The notes: generated by a model from the letters alone, not told the origin. Positions 24,110 to 33,620 are shown, counted from the first letter of the stretch. The stretch is DNA of 64,000 nt from Floridanema aerugineum (GCF_041929345.1 NZ_JBHFNQ010000052.1:62001-126000); one strand, 5' to 3'. Program-made: numbers and translations.

Positions 24110-24271
24110 TTATGACAATAAATCAAAAAACATTTCAAATCCATGAGTTTCATTGCCAGAGTAAAGTAGGATAATTTTAGCCCATGAAGCTGAGGTATTA
24201 ACAGCAAATCTTTTCTGTAACCAAGGTTGAAATTCGTTTTCATCGTCATAAAATGGGGGTAGAGTTGACAT
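24110..24271 (-). CDS. 53-residue protein between cnaT and mobA
   Basis: Starts at ATG 24271, 28 bases after the cnaT stop, and ends 92 bases before mobA, all in one direction. The sequence is STLPPFYDDENEFQPWLQKR, FAVNTSASWAKIILLYSG, and a tail HGFEMFFDLLS. Acidic, tryptophan-containing amphipathic segments suggest a folded small protein rather than chance coding. There is no clear ribosome site. I do not recognise a family. Its position in a nitrate-assimilation cluster is the main clue to its role. Confidence 0.5.
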   Translation of the reverse strand: MSTLPPFYDDENEFQPWLQKRFAVNTSASWAKIILLYSGNETHGFEMFFDLLS

Positions 24272-24299
24272 TTATTGAAATTGAAAATTAAAAGATTTT

Positions 24300-25373
24300 T
24301 CAGGTTTTATAGGCTAGTTGCAAAGCTGCGATCGCACCTCGAATTTCCTCTAATTTTTGAGCAGCATTGTTGTTATTAATAATCTCTTTTGTAACGGCAA
24401 TTCCTGCTTCCATTGTTGGGCAAATACCGCAATGCCAAAGGTAAAAAGCACCATTCCAAATGGCAGATTGCATGATTTCGGATGGTTCACCTTTTAATAC
24501 TGATTCTATTTGAGTAATTAATTCGTTAGTGGTGGGGGGAAGGGGCGGGTTAATGTTACTAAAACCGTAGTCGTTGTGAGATAAATGTAGGCGTTGTAAT
24601 TCGGTATTTTGTTTAATTATGCCGATAATTGCGGTGCGCTCGCGTGGTAAATCACAACTGCCTTCTAAGCCTTTAATTGTAGTTAAATAATAGGGAAATC
24701 CTCTAGTTTCTAAAGCGCCACGAAACATATTTTCGGTGGGCGGATGGACAAAACCTGAGATAATATGTGCATCTCCAGCATAAGGACACCAGATTAATTC
24801 CATTGTGGCAAAAGGCGGGCGTTTGCCGATTTGATCGCGATAGGGAACTAATCCTGCGCCGAGGGTAAAATGATTTGGGAGGTAAATAAATCCTAATCCG
24901 GTACTTTCAAATATTTGCTGAGTTTCTGTTAGGGAAAGTTTTGTCCAATCTATTCCTAAACCTTGCCAAATTTCGATTAAAGGTATGCCTTCTTTGGTGG
25001 GCATTCGATCGCCTCCGTGCATAATCACTGGCACTCCGGCAGATGTTAAAATTAAGGCGGTGATTGGGTTGATTGGTGCAGTGCGCGATCGCCCATCATA
25101 AGGTATTCCCATTACTATCACTGGGGAATTGCTGCTTTTTTTCGGTTGTAATTTTGGCCCCAATTCGTAGTAAGCATCCAACATTCCCGCTAATTCTTCT
25201 CCTGTGGGGCGCTTGATGCGGTGGGCGATCATAAATGCGCCAATTTGTGCGGGTGTTGCTTCGGCTAACAGCATCATTTTTGTGGCGGCGGCTGCTTCGG
25301 AGCGTGTTAAATTTTCTCCGGTATGATTACCGCTTCCTACTTTTTTTAACAGTTCTCTAAAAGCTTTACTCAT
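24300..25373 (-). CDS. cnaT: CnaT-type protein, anthranilate phosphoribosyltransferase family
   Basis: A 357-residue protein with the glycosyltransferase family 3 fold of TrpD: LTRSEAAAATKMMLLAEATP, GIPYDGRSRTAPINPITALI and VPVIMHGGDRMPTKEG. The usual TrpD anthranilate site is altered. In Anabaena the cnaT gene, which lies beside ntcB, is required for expression of the nirA operon by an unsolved mechanism. The same order with ntcB directly upstream (115 bases) supports the name here. A role in tryptophan synthesis is less likely given this context. Confidence 0.88.
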   Translation of the reverse strand: MSKAFRELLKKVGSGNHTGENLTRSEAAAATKMMLLAEATPAQIGAFMIAHRIKRPTGEELAGMLDAYYELGPKLQPKKSSNSPVIVMGIPYDGRSRTAPINPITALILTSAGVPVIMHGGDRMPTKEGIPLIEIWQGLGIDWTKLSLTETQQIFESTGLGFIYLPNHFTLGAGLVPYRDQIGKRPPFATMELIWCPYAGDAHIISGFVHPPTENMFRGALETRGFPYYLTTIKGLEGSCDLPRERTAIIGIIKQNTELQRLHLSHNDYGFSNINPPLPPTTNELITQIESVLKGEPSEIMQSAIWNGAFYLWHCGICPTMEAGIAVTKEIINNNNAAQKLEEIRGAIAALQLAYKT

Positions 25374-25488
25374 AATTGTTTTTCGTCATTGGTTATTGGT
25401 CATTGGTCATTTGTTTAAGTTTTGACTGATGAACCATGACTTAAAATTATATATTACTTTGAATCAGAGAATTTTTTGTTTTTTGAGG

Positions 25489-26454
25489 TTAGATGGCGAT
25501 CGCATGAGACAAGGTATTTTTGCTGTTTGGAGAAGCTACCCCTGTCATTGTATTAGCTGAGTCTATGCCTATTATTTTGTGAACTAAACTGCGGAAATGG
25601 GCAATTGGGGGTATTTGTAATCGATCGCAAGTTGTGACTAAAACTACTTGGCGGTTTAATGTTGGTTCGCTGGTGGGTCTAACTGCTAATGTGGGATCGT
25701 AGTGAGCATCAAAAAGGGCGGTTTTTGGCAATAGGGCGATCGCGTTTCCTTGGCGTACCATTCCGCGAAAAGCATCCAAAGTATTTAATTCTAAAACTGC
25801 ATTTAAGTTAGCACCTAAACGCTGAAAGTGATCTTGAATTAAGCGTTGCATTCCATAGCCAATTTTAAACACTATTTGTGGGTAATTAGTAATTTCTGTC
25901 CAAGGTATTTCTTCGTATTGGGCTAAAGGATGATCTGCTGCCATTAATACTTCAATTGGTTCGGTGTAAAGTGCATCTACAATTAATTCAGGGCTAGCAG
26001 TTAAGAAGCGATTATTCATCACAATAGCCACATCTACTAAACCATCTTTTAGTACTTTCAATGCGCGATCGCTTCCTAGAGAAGTTACTCGCAATTGTAC
26101 CGCTGGGTAGTCTTGGCAAAATTTATGCAAAACAGGCGGTAAGTTGTAAGCACAAATTGAAGGAATAGCTGCCACACAAAGTTCTGGCTGCTTTCCTGTT
26201 AATAATTCTGCTAATTCTTGGGTAGCACTTTGCCATTCCTGACAAATTTTTTTGGCGTGAGGTAATAGTTTTTCCCCGCCTAATGTTAGCTTCGCTTGTG
26301 TACTCCTGTGAAACAGGGATAAACCTAAGTCTGCTTCTAAGGATTGGATCTGCCGACTGATGGTAGATTGGGTAACGTTACATTTTCGTGCTGCTTGCTG
26401 AAAACTGCCCGTTTCTGCGATCGCCAAAAATGCCTGTAACTGCTCTAGGCGCAT
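25489..26454 (-). CDS. ntcB: LysR-type regulator of nitrate assimilation
   Basis: A 321-residue LysR protein. The winged helix is MRLEQLQAFLAIAETGSFQQ followed by TQSTISRQIQSLEADLGLSL. The effector domain contains the stretch GSDRALKVLKDGLVDVAIVM that is close to cyanobacterial NtcB and differs from CbbR or NdhR. NtcB activates the nirA operon when nitrite is present, together with NtcA. Its target promoter at 1429-1470 is in this window but 24 kb away. The C-terminal 25 residues are rich in Ser and Asn and may be a genome-specific extension. Confidence 0.9.
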   Translation of the reverse strand: MRLEQLQAFLAIAETGSFQQAARKCNVTQSTISRQIQSLEADLGLSLFHRSTQAKLTLGGEKLLPHAKKICQEWQSATQELAELLTGKQPELCVAAIPSICAYNLPPVLHKFCQDYPAVQLRVTSLGSDRALKVLKDGLVDVAIVMNNRFLTASPELIVDALYTEPIEVLMAADHPLAQYEEIPWTEITNYPQIVFKIGYGMQRLIQDHFQRLGANLNAVLELNTLDAFRGMVRQGNAIALLPKTALFDAHYDPTLAVRPTSEPTLNRQVVLVTTCDRLQIPPIAHFRSLVHKIIGIDSANTMTGVASPNSKNTLSHAIAI

Positions 26455-26480
26455 GATTAATGATGTAGCCTGAATTGCAT

Positions 26481-26500
26481 TATGTCATGGAATGACCATA
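26481..26500. promoter_or_regulatory. Candidate LysR operator upstream of ntcB
   Basis: TATGTCATGGAATGACCATA is an imperfect inverted repeat centred 36 bases upstream of the ntcB start. LysR proteins often autoregulate through such dyads. No GTA-N8-TAC NtcA box was found in this 322-base gap; the remainder up to 26776 shows nothing I can identify. Confidence 0.35.
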
Positions 26501-26776
26501 ACTCATTTACAATAGCTTTTTAGTAGATTCTGATACAGCTTTGCAAGAGTTTGCCAGGAGATTGCAAAAATCTCTCTGTTGAGTAATTGCCACTTCTTAG
26601 TTCCTTTGGCACACTCTCCGGCAAATTTCATCTTTATTTTATTTTTTCGGCTTCACTATTTAATTAAGTTTTGTGTAAAAAGTTAGGTTGATTTTGGTTA
26701 GTTGACCTCTTGTTCAAAAGCAAGAATTGTAAGATAATCTCTGTTTATCTACTATGAGGAATCAAGGTGTAAAAAT

Positions 26777-27340
26777 ATGACAAATGATACAACTGGGGAA
26801 ATCGATCGCGGTGTGAAAGCTGCCTTGGGTTTGGCGATCGCTTTAGGTATTTTCTTAATTATTCTGGGTGGAATTGCGATCGCTCGTCCATTTTTCGCTA
26901 CTGTAGCAGCAACTCTTTTCTTGGGACTGTTATTGTTACTTAACGGAATTTTTCAGATAGTTTACTCTTTTCAAACTAATATTCGCGGCAATTTTTGGCT
27001 AAAATTTCTCGGTGGTCTGGTCTATTCTGTGGGTGGTTTGTTGATTATGTTCAATCCTCTACCAAGTTTAATAGCCTTAACTTTAGTAGTGGGAATTTCG
27101 ATTTTAGTTTCCAGTATTTTCCAAGTAATTTTAGCCTTTGAATTGCGTCCAGCACGTCATTGGGATTGGGTGCTTTTGAGCGGGGTTTTAGGAATTATTC
27201 TCGGCATTTTGATTTGGCATCAATGGCCGGAAAACTCAGCTTGGGCAGTTGGGTTACTGTTAGGGATTAACCTAATTTTTGATGGTTTATGGATAATTTT
27301 ATTCTCTTCAGCAGCCCGTAAAGCTTTAAGAGAAGCATAA
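26777..27340 (+). CDS. HdeD/DUF308-family membrane protein
   Basis: A 187-residue integral membrane protein with six predicted helices in three repeated hairpins, the HdeD pattern: LGIFLIILGGIAIARPFFAT, LGLLLLLNGIFQIVYSF, and a WDWVLLSGVLGIILGILI repeat followed by HQWPENS. HdeD in E. coli is linked to acid resistance; the cyanobacterial role is unknown. GAGGAA precedes the ATG. It stands alone. Confidence 0.85.
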   Translation: MTNDTTGEIDRGVKAALGLAIALGIFLIILGGIAIARPFFATVAATLFLGLLLLLNGIFQIVYSFQTNIRGNFWLKFLGGLVYSVGGLLIMFNPLPSLIALTLVVGISILVSSIFQVILAFELRPARHWDWVLLSGVLGIILGILIWHQWPENSAWAVGLLLGINLIFDGLWIILFSSAARKALREA

Positions 27341-27364
27341 GGGGGAAAAGGGCAAGAGGGTCAA

Positions 27365-27520
27365 CCGATTTTAGATTTGCGATTTTAGATTTTAGATTGA
27401 CTGGGCACTTAAGGGCGGAGAAAAGAAAATTTCATATTTGGGATTTTAGATTTATTCCGTCTTGAAAGACGGGGCTTGTACCAAAAAAAAATTCAAAATC
27501 TAAAATCTAAAATCTAAAAT
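27365..27520. repeat. Low-complexity and hairpin spacer
   Basis: Direct repeats of GATTTTAGATTT (27368-27393, 27440-27452) and their complement AAAATCTAAAATCTAA (27494-27516) allow a long imperfect hairpin, with a short perfect one, CCGTCTTGAAAGACGG, at 27458-27473. It probably serves as the terminator region of the HdeD-like gene. The rest of 27341-27648 shows no gene. Confidence 0.55.
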
Positions 27521-27648
27521 TATCGGTCAGAGGGGCAGGAAAAGTCCTTAGATTCAGAACTCAAAACTCAAACTCTGTTGTTGTTAACCTTTAACCTTTT
27601 ACCCTTTGCTTTTGGTGTTGTTTCTTTGAAGATTTAGCGCGATATTTT

Positions 27649-28224
27649 TTAAGAAGTCAGGATTTTTTCAATGCGGCGATCGGGAATCAGCCACATAATG
27701 GCAACTAAAATATACAACAAAAAAGCCAACCATGTGTTGACAAAAGAAAGTGCAATTCCCAAAGCATAAATCACTACTGATATTTTGCCTTTAAAATCAT
27801 TCCCAATTGCCATTGCTAAAGTAGAATCTTTACCGTGATGGGCAATCAACGTCAGAGTCAAAATGTAGTAAGCGATCGCAGCACAAAAAAGTACAATGCC
27901 ATAAGAGGCGACTGGCAAAGCAGCTAAATGATTCTCGCCTGTCCATCCAGTAACAAAAGGAATAAGTGACAACCAAAATAGCAGATGCAAATTAGCCCAC
28001 AAAACTCTACCATTAACTTGTCGAACTGCCTGTAACAAGTGATGGTGATTGTTCCAATAGATACCAAGATAAATAAAACTAAGTACGTAGCTCAAAAATA
28101 CTGGAATTAGCGGACGCAATGCAGCTAAATCAGCTTCATGAGGAATTTTCAATTCCAGTACCATAATGGTAATAATAATGGCGAGCACTCCATCGCTGAA
28201 AGCTTCTAATCTTCCTTTACCCAT
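27649..28224 (-). CDS. TMEM175/DUF1211-family membrane protein
   Basis: A 191-residue protein from ATG 28224, which has GAGG 10 bases upstream; the longer reading runs into toxin debris. The hallmark FSDGVLAI motif is at residues 7-14 (GRLEAFSDGVLAIIITIMVL). Six membrane helices are predicted, with GIYWNNHHHLL between helices 2 and 3. Bacterial TMEM175 proteins are tetrameric potassium-leak channels in which FSDG-type residues line the pore. A transport role for potassium is therefore likely. Confidence 0.85.
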   Translation of the reverse strand: MGKGRLEAFSDGVLAIIITIMVLELKIPHEADLAALRPLIPVFLSYVLSFIYLGIYWNNHHHLLQAVRQVNGRVLWANLHLLFWLSLIPFVTGWTGENHLAALPVASYGIVLFCAAIAYYILTLTLIAHHGKDSTLAMAIGNDFKGKISVVIYALGIALSFVNTWLAFLLYILVAIMWLIPDRRIEKILTS

Positions 28225-28292
28225 TTTCGCTAACCTCAAACAAATCTGGTTATTTTTTACTTTAGCTTGTGGAGTGCGATCGATGTTTAAAA

Positions 28293-28391
28293 TTATTCTA
28301 CTGTCCAATCTTCAAAAGCTAAACCAGGGACTTTTTCAAAATCCTGACGATTGCGGGTGACTAAAGTTGCGTTTCTAGAAATGGCGATCAT
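28293..28391 (-). pseudogene. VapC C-terminal scar
   Basis: Encodes MIAISRNATLVTRNRQDFEK, then VPGLAFEDWTVE and stop, the last 32 residues of the VapC type seen at 4918-5106 and 5635-5730. Its ATG is created by fusion to the end of the RelE-like copy. No upstream PIN sequence exists, so it is not functional. Confidence 0.75.
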
Positions 28392-28722
28392 CGTCTCTAC
28401 TCCTATAATCTACCCAGTATTCCTGCGCCTTACGAATATCTTGTTCCTGAGTACTTTTGTCTTTGCCACATAGTAGCAGTACTATCGTTGTCCCTATTTG
28501 TCCAAAGTATATTCAATATCCCGGCCCATAATCAATTCTTAACTCACAAACTCCTTCTCCAACTGAACGATAATCTCCTAAATTTCCGAGTCTAACTCGG
28601 TTGAGTTTTGCCCCAATTTTAGCTTCTGTTTTACTATCTCGTAACGCATCACGCCATTCTGAAAAAGGGCTTTTATTATCTGAAGTCAAGTAAATCCGAA
28701 TTTCTTTTGGTTGCGCTTCCAT
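28375..28722 (-). pseudogene. Broken RelE/ParE-family toxin copy
   Basis: Nearly identical to the intact toxin at 3971-4309 but carries a premature stop (28513-28515) where the intact copy has Arg in GYRIYFG. Beyond it the reading frame continues unbroken through QEQDIRKAQEYWVDYRSRDD and then runs into the VapC scar. The antidote gene that should follow is deleted. High similarity indicates a recent duplication. The remaining bases up to 28818 include another possible gene end (reading VEFFNEANVLDFNNVL) but no full gene. Confidence 0.85.
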
Positions 28723-28818
28723 TTTTTAGAGGACGTTATTAAAGTCAAGCACATTGGCTTCATTGAAAAACTCTACAATATCTTGTCATCCTTTATCAGC
28801 CCAGGTTACTTTATTATA

Positions 28819-31512
28819 CTACCGAGATACCAAAGAAGCATTTAAGGTTTTAGTAATGCGATCGCTTACTTCCTCCAAGTGAGCAACAGTATAAATATCC
28901 AGCTGTTCCCCTAATTTTTTCAACTTGGCGGAAAGCGCTTTTTGTAATTGTCTTAATTCGTACCAAGCGAGTGTCCGTCCATCTTCAGGAACTTCTGTTT
29001 TTCTTAACACCATTTCTAGCAAAATGTCTAAATGTTCTCTTTGCAAGGAACGGCGAATACTGGAAATTGATATTAGTTCTTCTTTCCCTAAAATTTCTGT
29101 CCAAATGCTGTTTTGTAAGGTGTCAAATAATTCGGGAATTGTTAATGCTTCCCCTGGTAAAGTTTTTAGTTCAATGTCTAGTAAACGATGTAGACGATCG
29201 CCATCTAAGAGCGATCGCAAAATTGTACTTTGCACGCGCAAGATGCGATCGTGAATCGGATAATCAAGACGGGATATAGGTACAGGATTTCCCCAATGAT
29301 TCCAGCGAGAAGGCGCTAATTGATTGAGTAACTGCGGCGAAAATTCAAACGCATCTTCCGCAAATATATACTCATTTAAAGTAGCTAAAGCTTGACGTTG
29401 TTTTGCCAAATTTGTGGGGACAAAAGCCCAGTTATTTACATCTAAAGCATAATTGCGTCTAAAAGTTTGCCCACCAATGTAATCTACTATTAAATTAGCA
29501 TTGCGGAAATAGTACATTAATATTTTGTCAAAAACCGTCCGTAACTGACTGTAACTTTCTCCTTTTATGGGATACTTTTTATCAAGTTTCTGCCACATCA
29601 AACGAGCATTATCCATTTGCCATTGAGAATAAACCAATACATCATTACTCATATCCCAGACATTAGCATTAGGATTAATATCCCAGATATCTTCATCAGT
29701 AGCATAAGCTAATTCTGGTTGCTGCGAACTCCCAACTATTTGCTCTAAAAATGGTTTTTCAGCTTCGGGAATAATTGCCCCAATAGACTCAAAATTACTC
29801 GGTTTATAACCATACATAATTGCCCATTCATCATAAGGGCCAATTGTAGCCGGAAAATAATCACCTTGCGCGATTCCTTGGGGTGCTAAATTCACAGGTA
29901 AATAATCCATTACTGAACTAACTAAACCTTTAGAATGAGTTATTTCAATATTATTTAATTCTTGAGGCGATAACATTGTGCTACCATGAAAGTTGTGCCG
30001 CAAACCTAAAGCGTGACCTACTTCATGAGCAATTAAAGAACGTAAATATTGATGCACATATTCCTGCATTTTTTCGTTATCTAACGCCGAATTTTGCAAC
30101 ATTGAAAGTGCTGTTGCGCCAATAGCTGCTTGTAAAGAAGATTCGATTCCGTAACAACGATCGTCTTCGATTAATTGAGTGTTATAATTCGTCAGGTTAC
30201 AGGAATTTTGATTATTTGAACTTCCTTCTATTAAGGTGCGATATTCTGGTTGTAAAGAACGCACCATATTGGCATCTACGATAATATCTGCATCTAATAT
30301 TTCGCCTGTTAAAGGGTTGACTCTGGTTGGTGCTTTAGCAAAAAAAGCATCGATCGAATTAAACCAGCGAATCGTATTGTAACGCACATCTGCGGGATGC
30401 CAATCAGCATCATCTGGCATTTGTTGCACTTGAATCGCATTGAGAAAACCAGCTTTTTCAAATGCTTTATTCCACATTAAAACGCCTTCGCGGATAGCGT
30501 CTCGATATTCTAAAGGTACGGCGTTTTCAATCCAAAATACGATCGGTTTTTTCGGTGCAGACAAAGGCGCATCAGTAACAGATGGTTCCAAATGCCAACG
30601 GTTAATATAACGTACAAAAGATTCGGAGCTATTATAATTTGATAAATCTTGATATGCCGTGATAAAATATCCCACTCTCTCGTCAGCAATTCGAGGAATA
30701 TAACCGTTATTTTCTGGTAATTGGGAAAAACTATAATGTACTTTGAGAGTTAGCGATCGACTATCCGGTAAAGTAATTAAATTTGCTCCTTGATTAGCTG
30801 AAAAATTATAAACTGAATTGATTTCGATATTTTCAGCAAAGCTATTAACTGCACCGAAATATGATTTATTTTCTGCCAATTGATAATCGGCGAATAAGGA
30901 ATTTTTTAATAGGGGAGTTAATCCAGCAAAATCTTGCATTAACAAGTCACCCAAATTAATTAAAATAGCTTTTCTATGGGAAGAAATGCTCACAATGGGA
31001 ACTGCATAAAGCACTGAGTCGCTAAATGAACGATTTAATGCTTTTTGTTCTGGTTTTTCGGAAGTGGCGCGGAAATTGACATTACGAATTACAAAATGTA
31101 TGCTGTTATTGACGCGACGGAAGTAGAAAAGAAAGTCTTGCAAAGCAAGTCCGCTATAAATCCCACTTTCGCCAATTCCTGATTCTAATGTTACTGTACC
31201 TAAATAGTTTTTGTTTAGCTGTTCTGGCTGAATTTCTAAGTAAATTTGATCGTCTTCTAAACTGCGATAAAGGGTGAATAACCCTTCTAATTTATCTGTG
31301 TCTCTCACGACTTCCGAAAACCGCTGAAATTTTTCTAATTTGCTATCTTTGAAAAAAAAATCTGCACTACTGATGTTTTCGATCGCTGGTAGTGCGTTGA
31401 GTTGCTGCAAGTAAAAATTTACTCCTTGGGTTAATAGTAATTGATTATTTCCCAGTAGCAAATTATACAAATATACAGTGCATACAGATAATGTTGTCAA
31501 CCAATGTATCAT
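28819..31512 (-). CDS. Secreted zinc metalloprotease (DUF5117 type)
   Basis: An 897-residue protein with an N-terminal hydrophobic signal (LSVCTVYLYNLLLGNNQLLL). The zincin site is SLIAHEVGHALGLRHNFHGS, i.e. HExxHxxGxxH with three His ligands, near residue 500. IVFWIENAVPLEYRDAIREG and FEKAGFLNAIQVQ precede it, and SSVMDYLPVNLAPQG contains the Met-turn. This order, with beta-rich N-terminal and helical C-terminal regions, matches the large zinc-dependent metalloproteases annotated with DUF5117/DUF4953. Substrates are unknown; action is probably outside the cytoplasm. Confidence 0.88.
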   Translation of the reverse strand: MIHWLTTLSVCTVYLYNLLLGNNQLLLTQGVNFYLQQLNALPAIENISSADFFFKDSKLEKFQRFSEVVRDTDKLEGLFTLYRSLEDDQIYLEIQPEQLNKNYLGTVTLESGIGESGIYSGLALQDFLFYFRRVNNSIHFVIRNVNFRATSEKPEQKALNRSFSDSVLYAVPIVSISSHRKAILINLGDLLMQDFAGLTPLLKNSLFADYQLAENKSYFGAVNSFAENIEINSVYNFSANQGANLITLPDSRSLTLKVHYSFSQLPENNGYIPRIADERVGYFITAYQDLSNYNSSESFVRYINRWHLEPSVTDAPLSAPKKPIVFWIENAVPLEYRDAIREGVLMWNKAFEKAGFLNAIQVQQMPDDADWHPADVRYNTIRWFNSIDAFFAKAPTRVNPLTGEILDADIIVDANMVRSLQPEYRTLIEGSSNNQNSCNLTNYNTQLIEDDRCYGIESSLQAAIGATALSMLQNSALDNEKMQEYVHQYLRSLIAHEVGHALGLRHNFHGSTMLSPQELNNIEITHSKGLVSSVMDYLPVNLAPQGIAQGDYFPATIGPYDEWAIMYGYKPSNFESIGAIIPEAEKPFLEQIVGSSQQPELAYATDEDIWDINPNANVWDMSNDVLVYSQWQMDNARLMWQKLDKKYPIKGESYSQLRTVFDKILMYYFRNANLIVDYIGGQTFRRNYALDVNNWAFVPTNLAKQRQALATLNEYIFAEDAFEFSPQLLNQLAPSRWNHWGNPVPISRLDYPIHDRILRVQSTILRSLLDGDRLHRLLDIELKTLPGEALTIPELFDTLQNSIWTEILGKEELISISSIRRSLQREHLDILLEMVLRKTEVPEDGRTLAWYELRQLQKALSAKLKKLGEQLDIYTVAHLEEVSDRITKTLNASLVSR

Positions 31513-31717
31513 TGTCGAACATCCTTTTTTAGGCGGTTGATATGTTTACCAACCGCTTTGTTAATAACAGCTTAACCTTTTCTGTAGCCTAGATCACACC
31601 GTATTTTTACGTATGATACAAGTAAAGTATTTTGACAGTCAATAGGCATTTATTAATTTAGGGAATTTTAATAGACTTCTTAAATAAATCCTGTGTATTT
31701 TTTTACTAAAAAACAAT

Positions 31718-32209
31718 ATGTTACAAAAACACTTCCAAATGCTGGCGCGTTACAATACTTTGGCGAATCGCCGCATCTACGATACTTGTGCGTTGCTTTC
31801 GGATGCTGATCGTAAGCGAGTCAGACCTGCATTTTTCAAAAGCATTCATGGTACGCTGAATCATATTATGGTGGGCGATCGCATTTGGTTAACGCGCTTT
31901 GCTGGAAAAGAAACTCCTTCTGCTGGACTGAATGCAATTTTATATGAAGATTTTGCCGAATTAAGTGCAGCAAGAACATTAGAAGATCAACGTATAGAAA
32001 ATTTTGTTGCTAATTTAACCCAGGAGTTTATCAAAGGTACGATTAAATATGTAAATAATCAGGGTAAATTGTATGAAGATCCGGTTGAGTTGTTGATTAC
32101 TCACTTTTTTAATCATCAAACTCATCATCGCGGACAAATTCACGATATGCTAACTCAAACGGAAATTGCGCCGCCAGTTTTGGATATGCACAGAATTATT
32201 AACCCTTAA
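31718..32209 (+). CDS. DinB-family protein
   Basis: A 163-residue four-helix protein. Metal-binding histidines of the DinB fold are visible: H49 in HGTLNHIMVGDRIW and the HxxxH pair in THFFNHQTHHRGQIHDML. DinB-like proteins bind Ni or Zn, and some are thiol-dependent transferases, but most lack a defined function. The gene is complete, and the palindromic repeat that follows may terminate its transcript. Confidence 0.88.
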   Translation: MLQKHFQMLARYNTLANRRIYDTCALLSDADRKRVRPAFFKSIHGTLNHIMVGDRIWLTRFAGKETPSAGLNAILYEDFAELSAARTLEDQRIENFVANLTQEFIKGTIKYVNNQGKLYEDPVELLITHFFNHQTHHRGQIHDMLTQTEIAPPVLDMHRIINP

Positions 32210-32225
32210 AAGATATCGATAATAG

Positions 32226-32277
32226 GTACGTTGTTGCGCTTTAGCGCTAATAAGAGCGCTGAAGCGCAACAACGTAC
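32226..32277. repeat. Long palindromic repeat
   Basis: GTACGTTGTTGCGCTTTAGC with CT, then a 6-base loop and the near-complement AGCGCTGAAGCGCAACAACGTAC. It lies between convergent genes. The related element at 49582-49684 shares the GTACGT.GTTGCGCTTCAG arms, so this is a second dispersed hairpin family in the window. Confidence 0.75.
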
Positions 32278-32288
32278 TTTAACGTACT

Positions 32289-32996
32289 TTATGGAGATGG
32301 AAATTGATCGATGTTGGCGTTAGCTTCTACTGTGACTTTACCTGCTACAATCTCTATTTTTTCAATATTAAAGGTTGTACCACGATTAGCAAGATCGTTT
32401 AAGCTTAAAATATTACTTACTTGTGCGATCGCTTGATTCACAAATTCTGTAGGTGGTTCTTGATTAACAAAATTTTGTTTAATCAGCACAATTGCATTAT
32501 TATTTTGCTCTATTTGGGGTGTAGTAATACAAGTTACAGACTCGATTTTTTCTGCATTAATCCAGTTGAAATGAAATGCGATCGCGCCTGCTGTTGTTAA
32601 ATCGCAATTAACATTTTTAAATTTGTATACTTGTTGTTTATCGTTAAATAAATTGGTCAATTCGCTATTAAGTACCGCAGTCAATTGCTCTTGAGAAACA
32701 GCAATTTTTAGCTTCCCTTCTGAGGGATGTAACAACTCAATTTTGCGGCGAATTATTTTTTGCATATCCACAGCAGAAGTACCGATATCCAACTGAAATT
32801 CTGCCACTCTCAAATTGGGTTGCATGAGAAAATTAGACATTTGAATAGTGAGTGCATCTAGTTCACCACGCCTTAATTGTTTGAGATTACATTTAATCCG
32901 AACTTGTAGACGTTCTGCCTCTATAAATCTGGACAAAACAAACTCAATAAATTTGTTAACTGCTTGTTCTCTGAAATTAGTTTTTTCTTGGTTCAC
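32289..32996 (-). CDS. DUF2993 (LmeA-like) protein
   Basis: A 235-residue protein from GTG 32996, which follows AAGGAG; a TTG start at 33026 would overlap the preceding gene by 22 bases. The DUF2993 layout is seen: VLSRFIEAERLQVRIKCNL near the N-terminus, ALTIQMSNFLMQPNLRVAEF, and later FQLDIGTSAVDMQKI. Unlike actinobacterial LmeA it lacks a signal peptide here. Relatives bind phospholipids and affect envelope glycolipids. Cotranscription with the DUF29 gene is likely (8-base gap). Confidence 0.8.
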   Translation of the reverse strand: MNQEKTNFREQAVNKFIEFVLSRFIEAERLQVRIKCNLKQLRRGELDALTIQMSNFLMQPNLRVAEFQLDIGTSAVDMQKIIRRKIELLHPSEGKLKIAVSQEQLTAVLNSELTNLFNDKQQVYKFKNVNCDLTTAGAIAFHFNWINAEKIESVTCITTPQIEQNNNAIVLIKQNFVNQEPPTEFVNQAIAQVSNILSLNDLANRGTTFNIEKIEIVAGKVTVEANANIDQFPSP

Positions 32997-33004
32997 AATA
33001 TTAA

Positions 33005-33523
33005 TTATCTCCTTCCTGCTTTCCAATCTTCACCACCTGAAAGTTGAGTTAAATTCTCTGCTACAATAGCAGGTAATTCCTTAACTGAGTAAGAATAAGT
33101 CAAAGCTAATAATCTTTGTGCAATTTCGATTACTTGTGCTTTGTCCACCATTTCAGTAAATTCAAATTCATTGTAAATGCCGTTAAATGCTTCTAAACTA
33201 GTTTCACGAATAGCTTCTTCAAATTCTTCTTCTAGCGTCGATTCCCACTCATCTAGTTTAATATAATAAGAGGTTTTGTTGTCTTGGAGGTTTAATTTTT
33301 TAATTTCTCTGATTGAGTTACGAATTGAATTAGCCCAAGAATTAGTTAATCGTTGTTCGACTTGATTTTTAATTAAATGAATCAACAGAATTTTGAGATA
33401 TGATTGAAGATTTCGCAGAATTGCTTGCTTGCTCATTCCCTCTAATTGATCAACAATTGCCAAAGCATCTGCGTAACGTCCCTCAAGGATACTTTTTCTT
33501 AAATCTATTAGTTCTTGAGTCAT
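33005..33523 (-). CDS. DUF29-family protein
   Basis: A 172-residue helical protein from ATG 33523 (MTQELIDLRKSILEGRYADA); the longer frame to 33607 has a non-family N-terminus. The family pattern of a short acidic start, QSYLKILLIHLIKNQVEQRL, then WANSIRNSIREIKKLN and a long charged helix is present. DUF29 is expanded in cyanobacteria and has no established function. A second, shorter member is at 62809-63243. Confidence 0.75.
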   Translation of the reverse strand: MTQELIDLRKSILEGRYADALAIVDQLEGMSKQAILRNLQSYLKILLIHLIKNQVEQRLTNSWANSIRNSIREIKKLNLQDNKTSYYIKLDEWESTLEEEFEEAIRETSLEAFNGIYNEFEFTEMVDKAQVIEIAQRLLALTYSYSVKELPAIVAENLTQLSGGEDWKAGRR

Positions 33524-33620
33524 GGGATTTTTGACTGGCAGTACAGATGAATCTGGAAAGAGCGATCGCACTTCACAGAGAAATAGCGATCGCTCCAATC
33601 TTAACACTCAATCAAACTAA

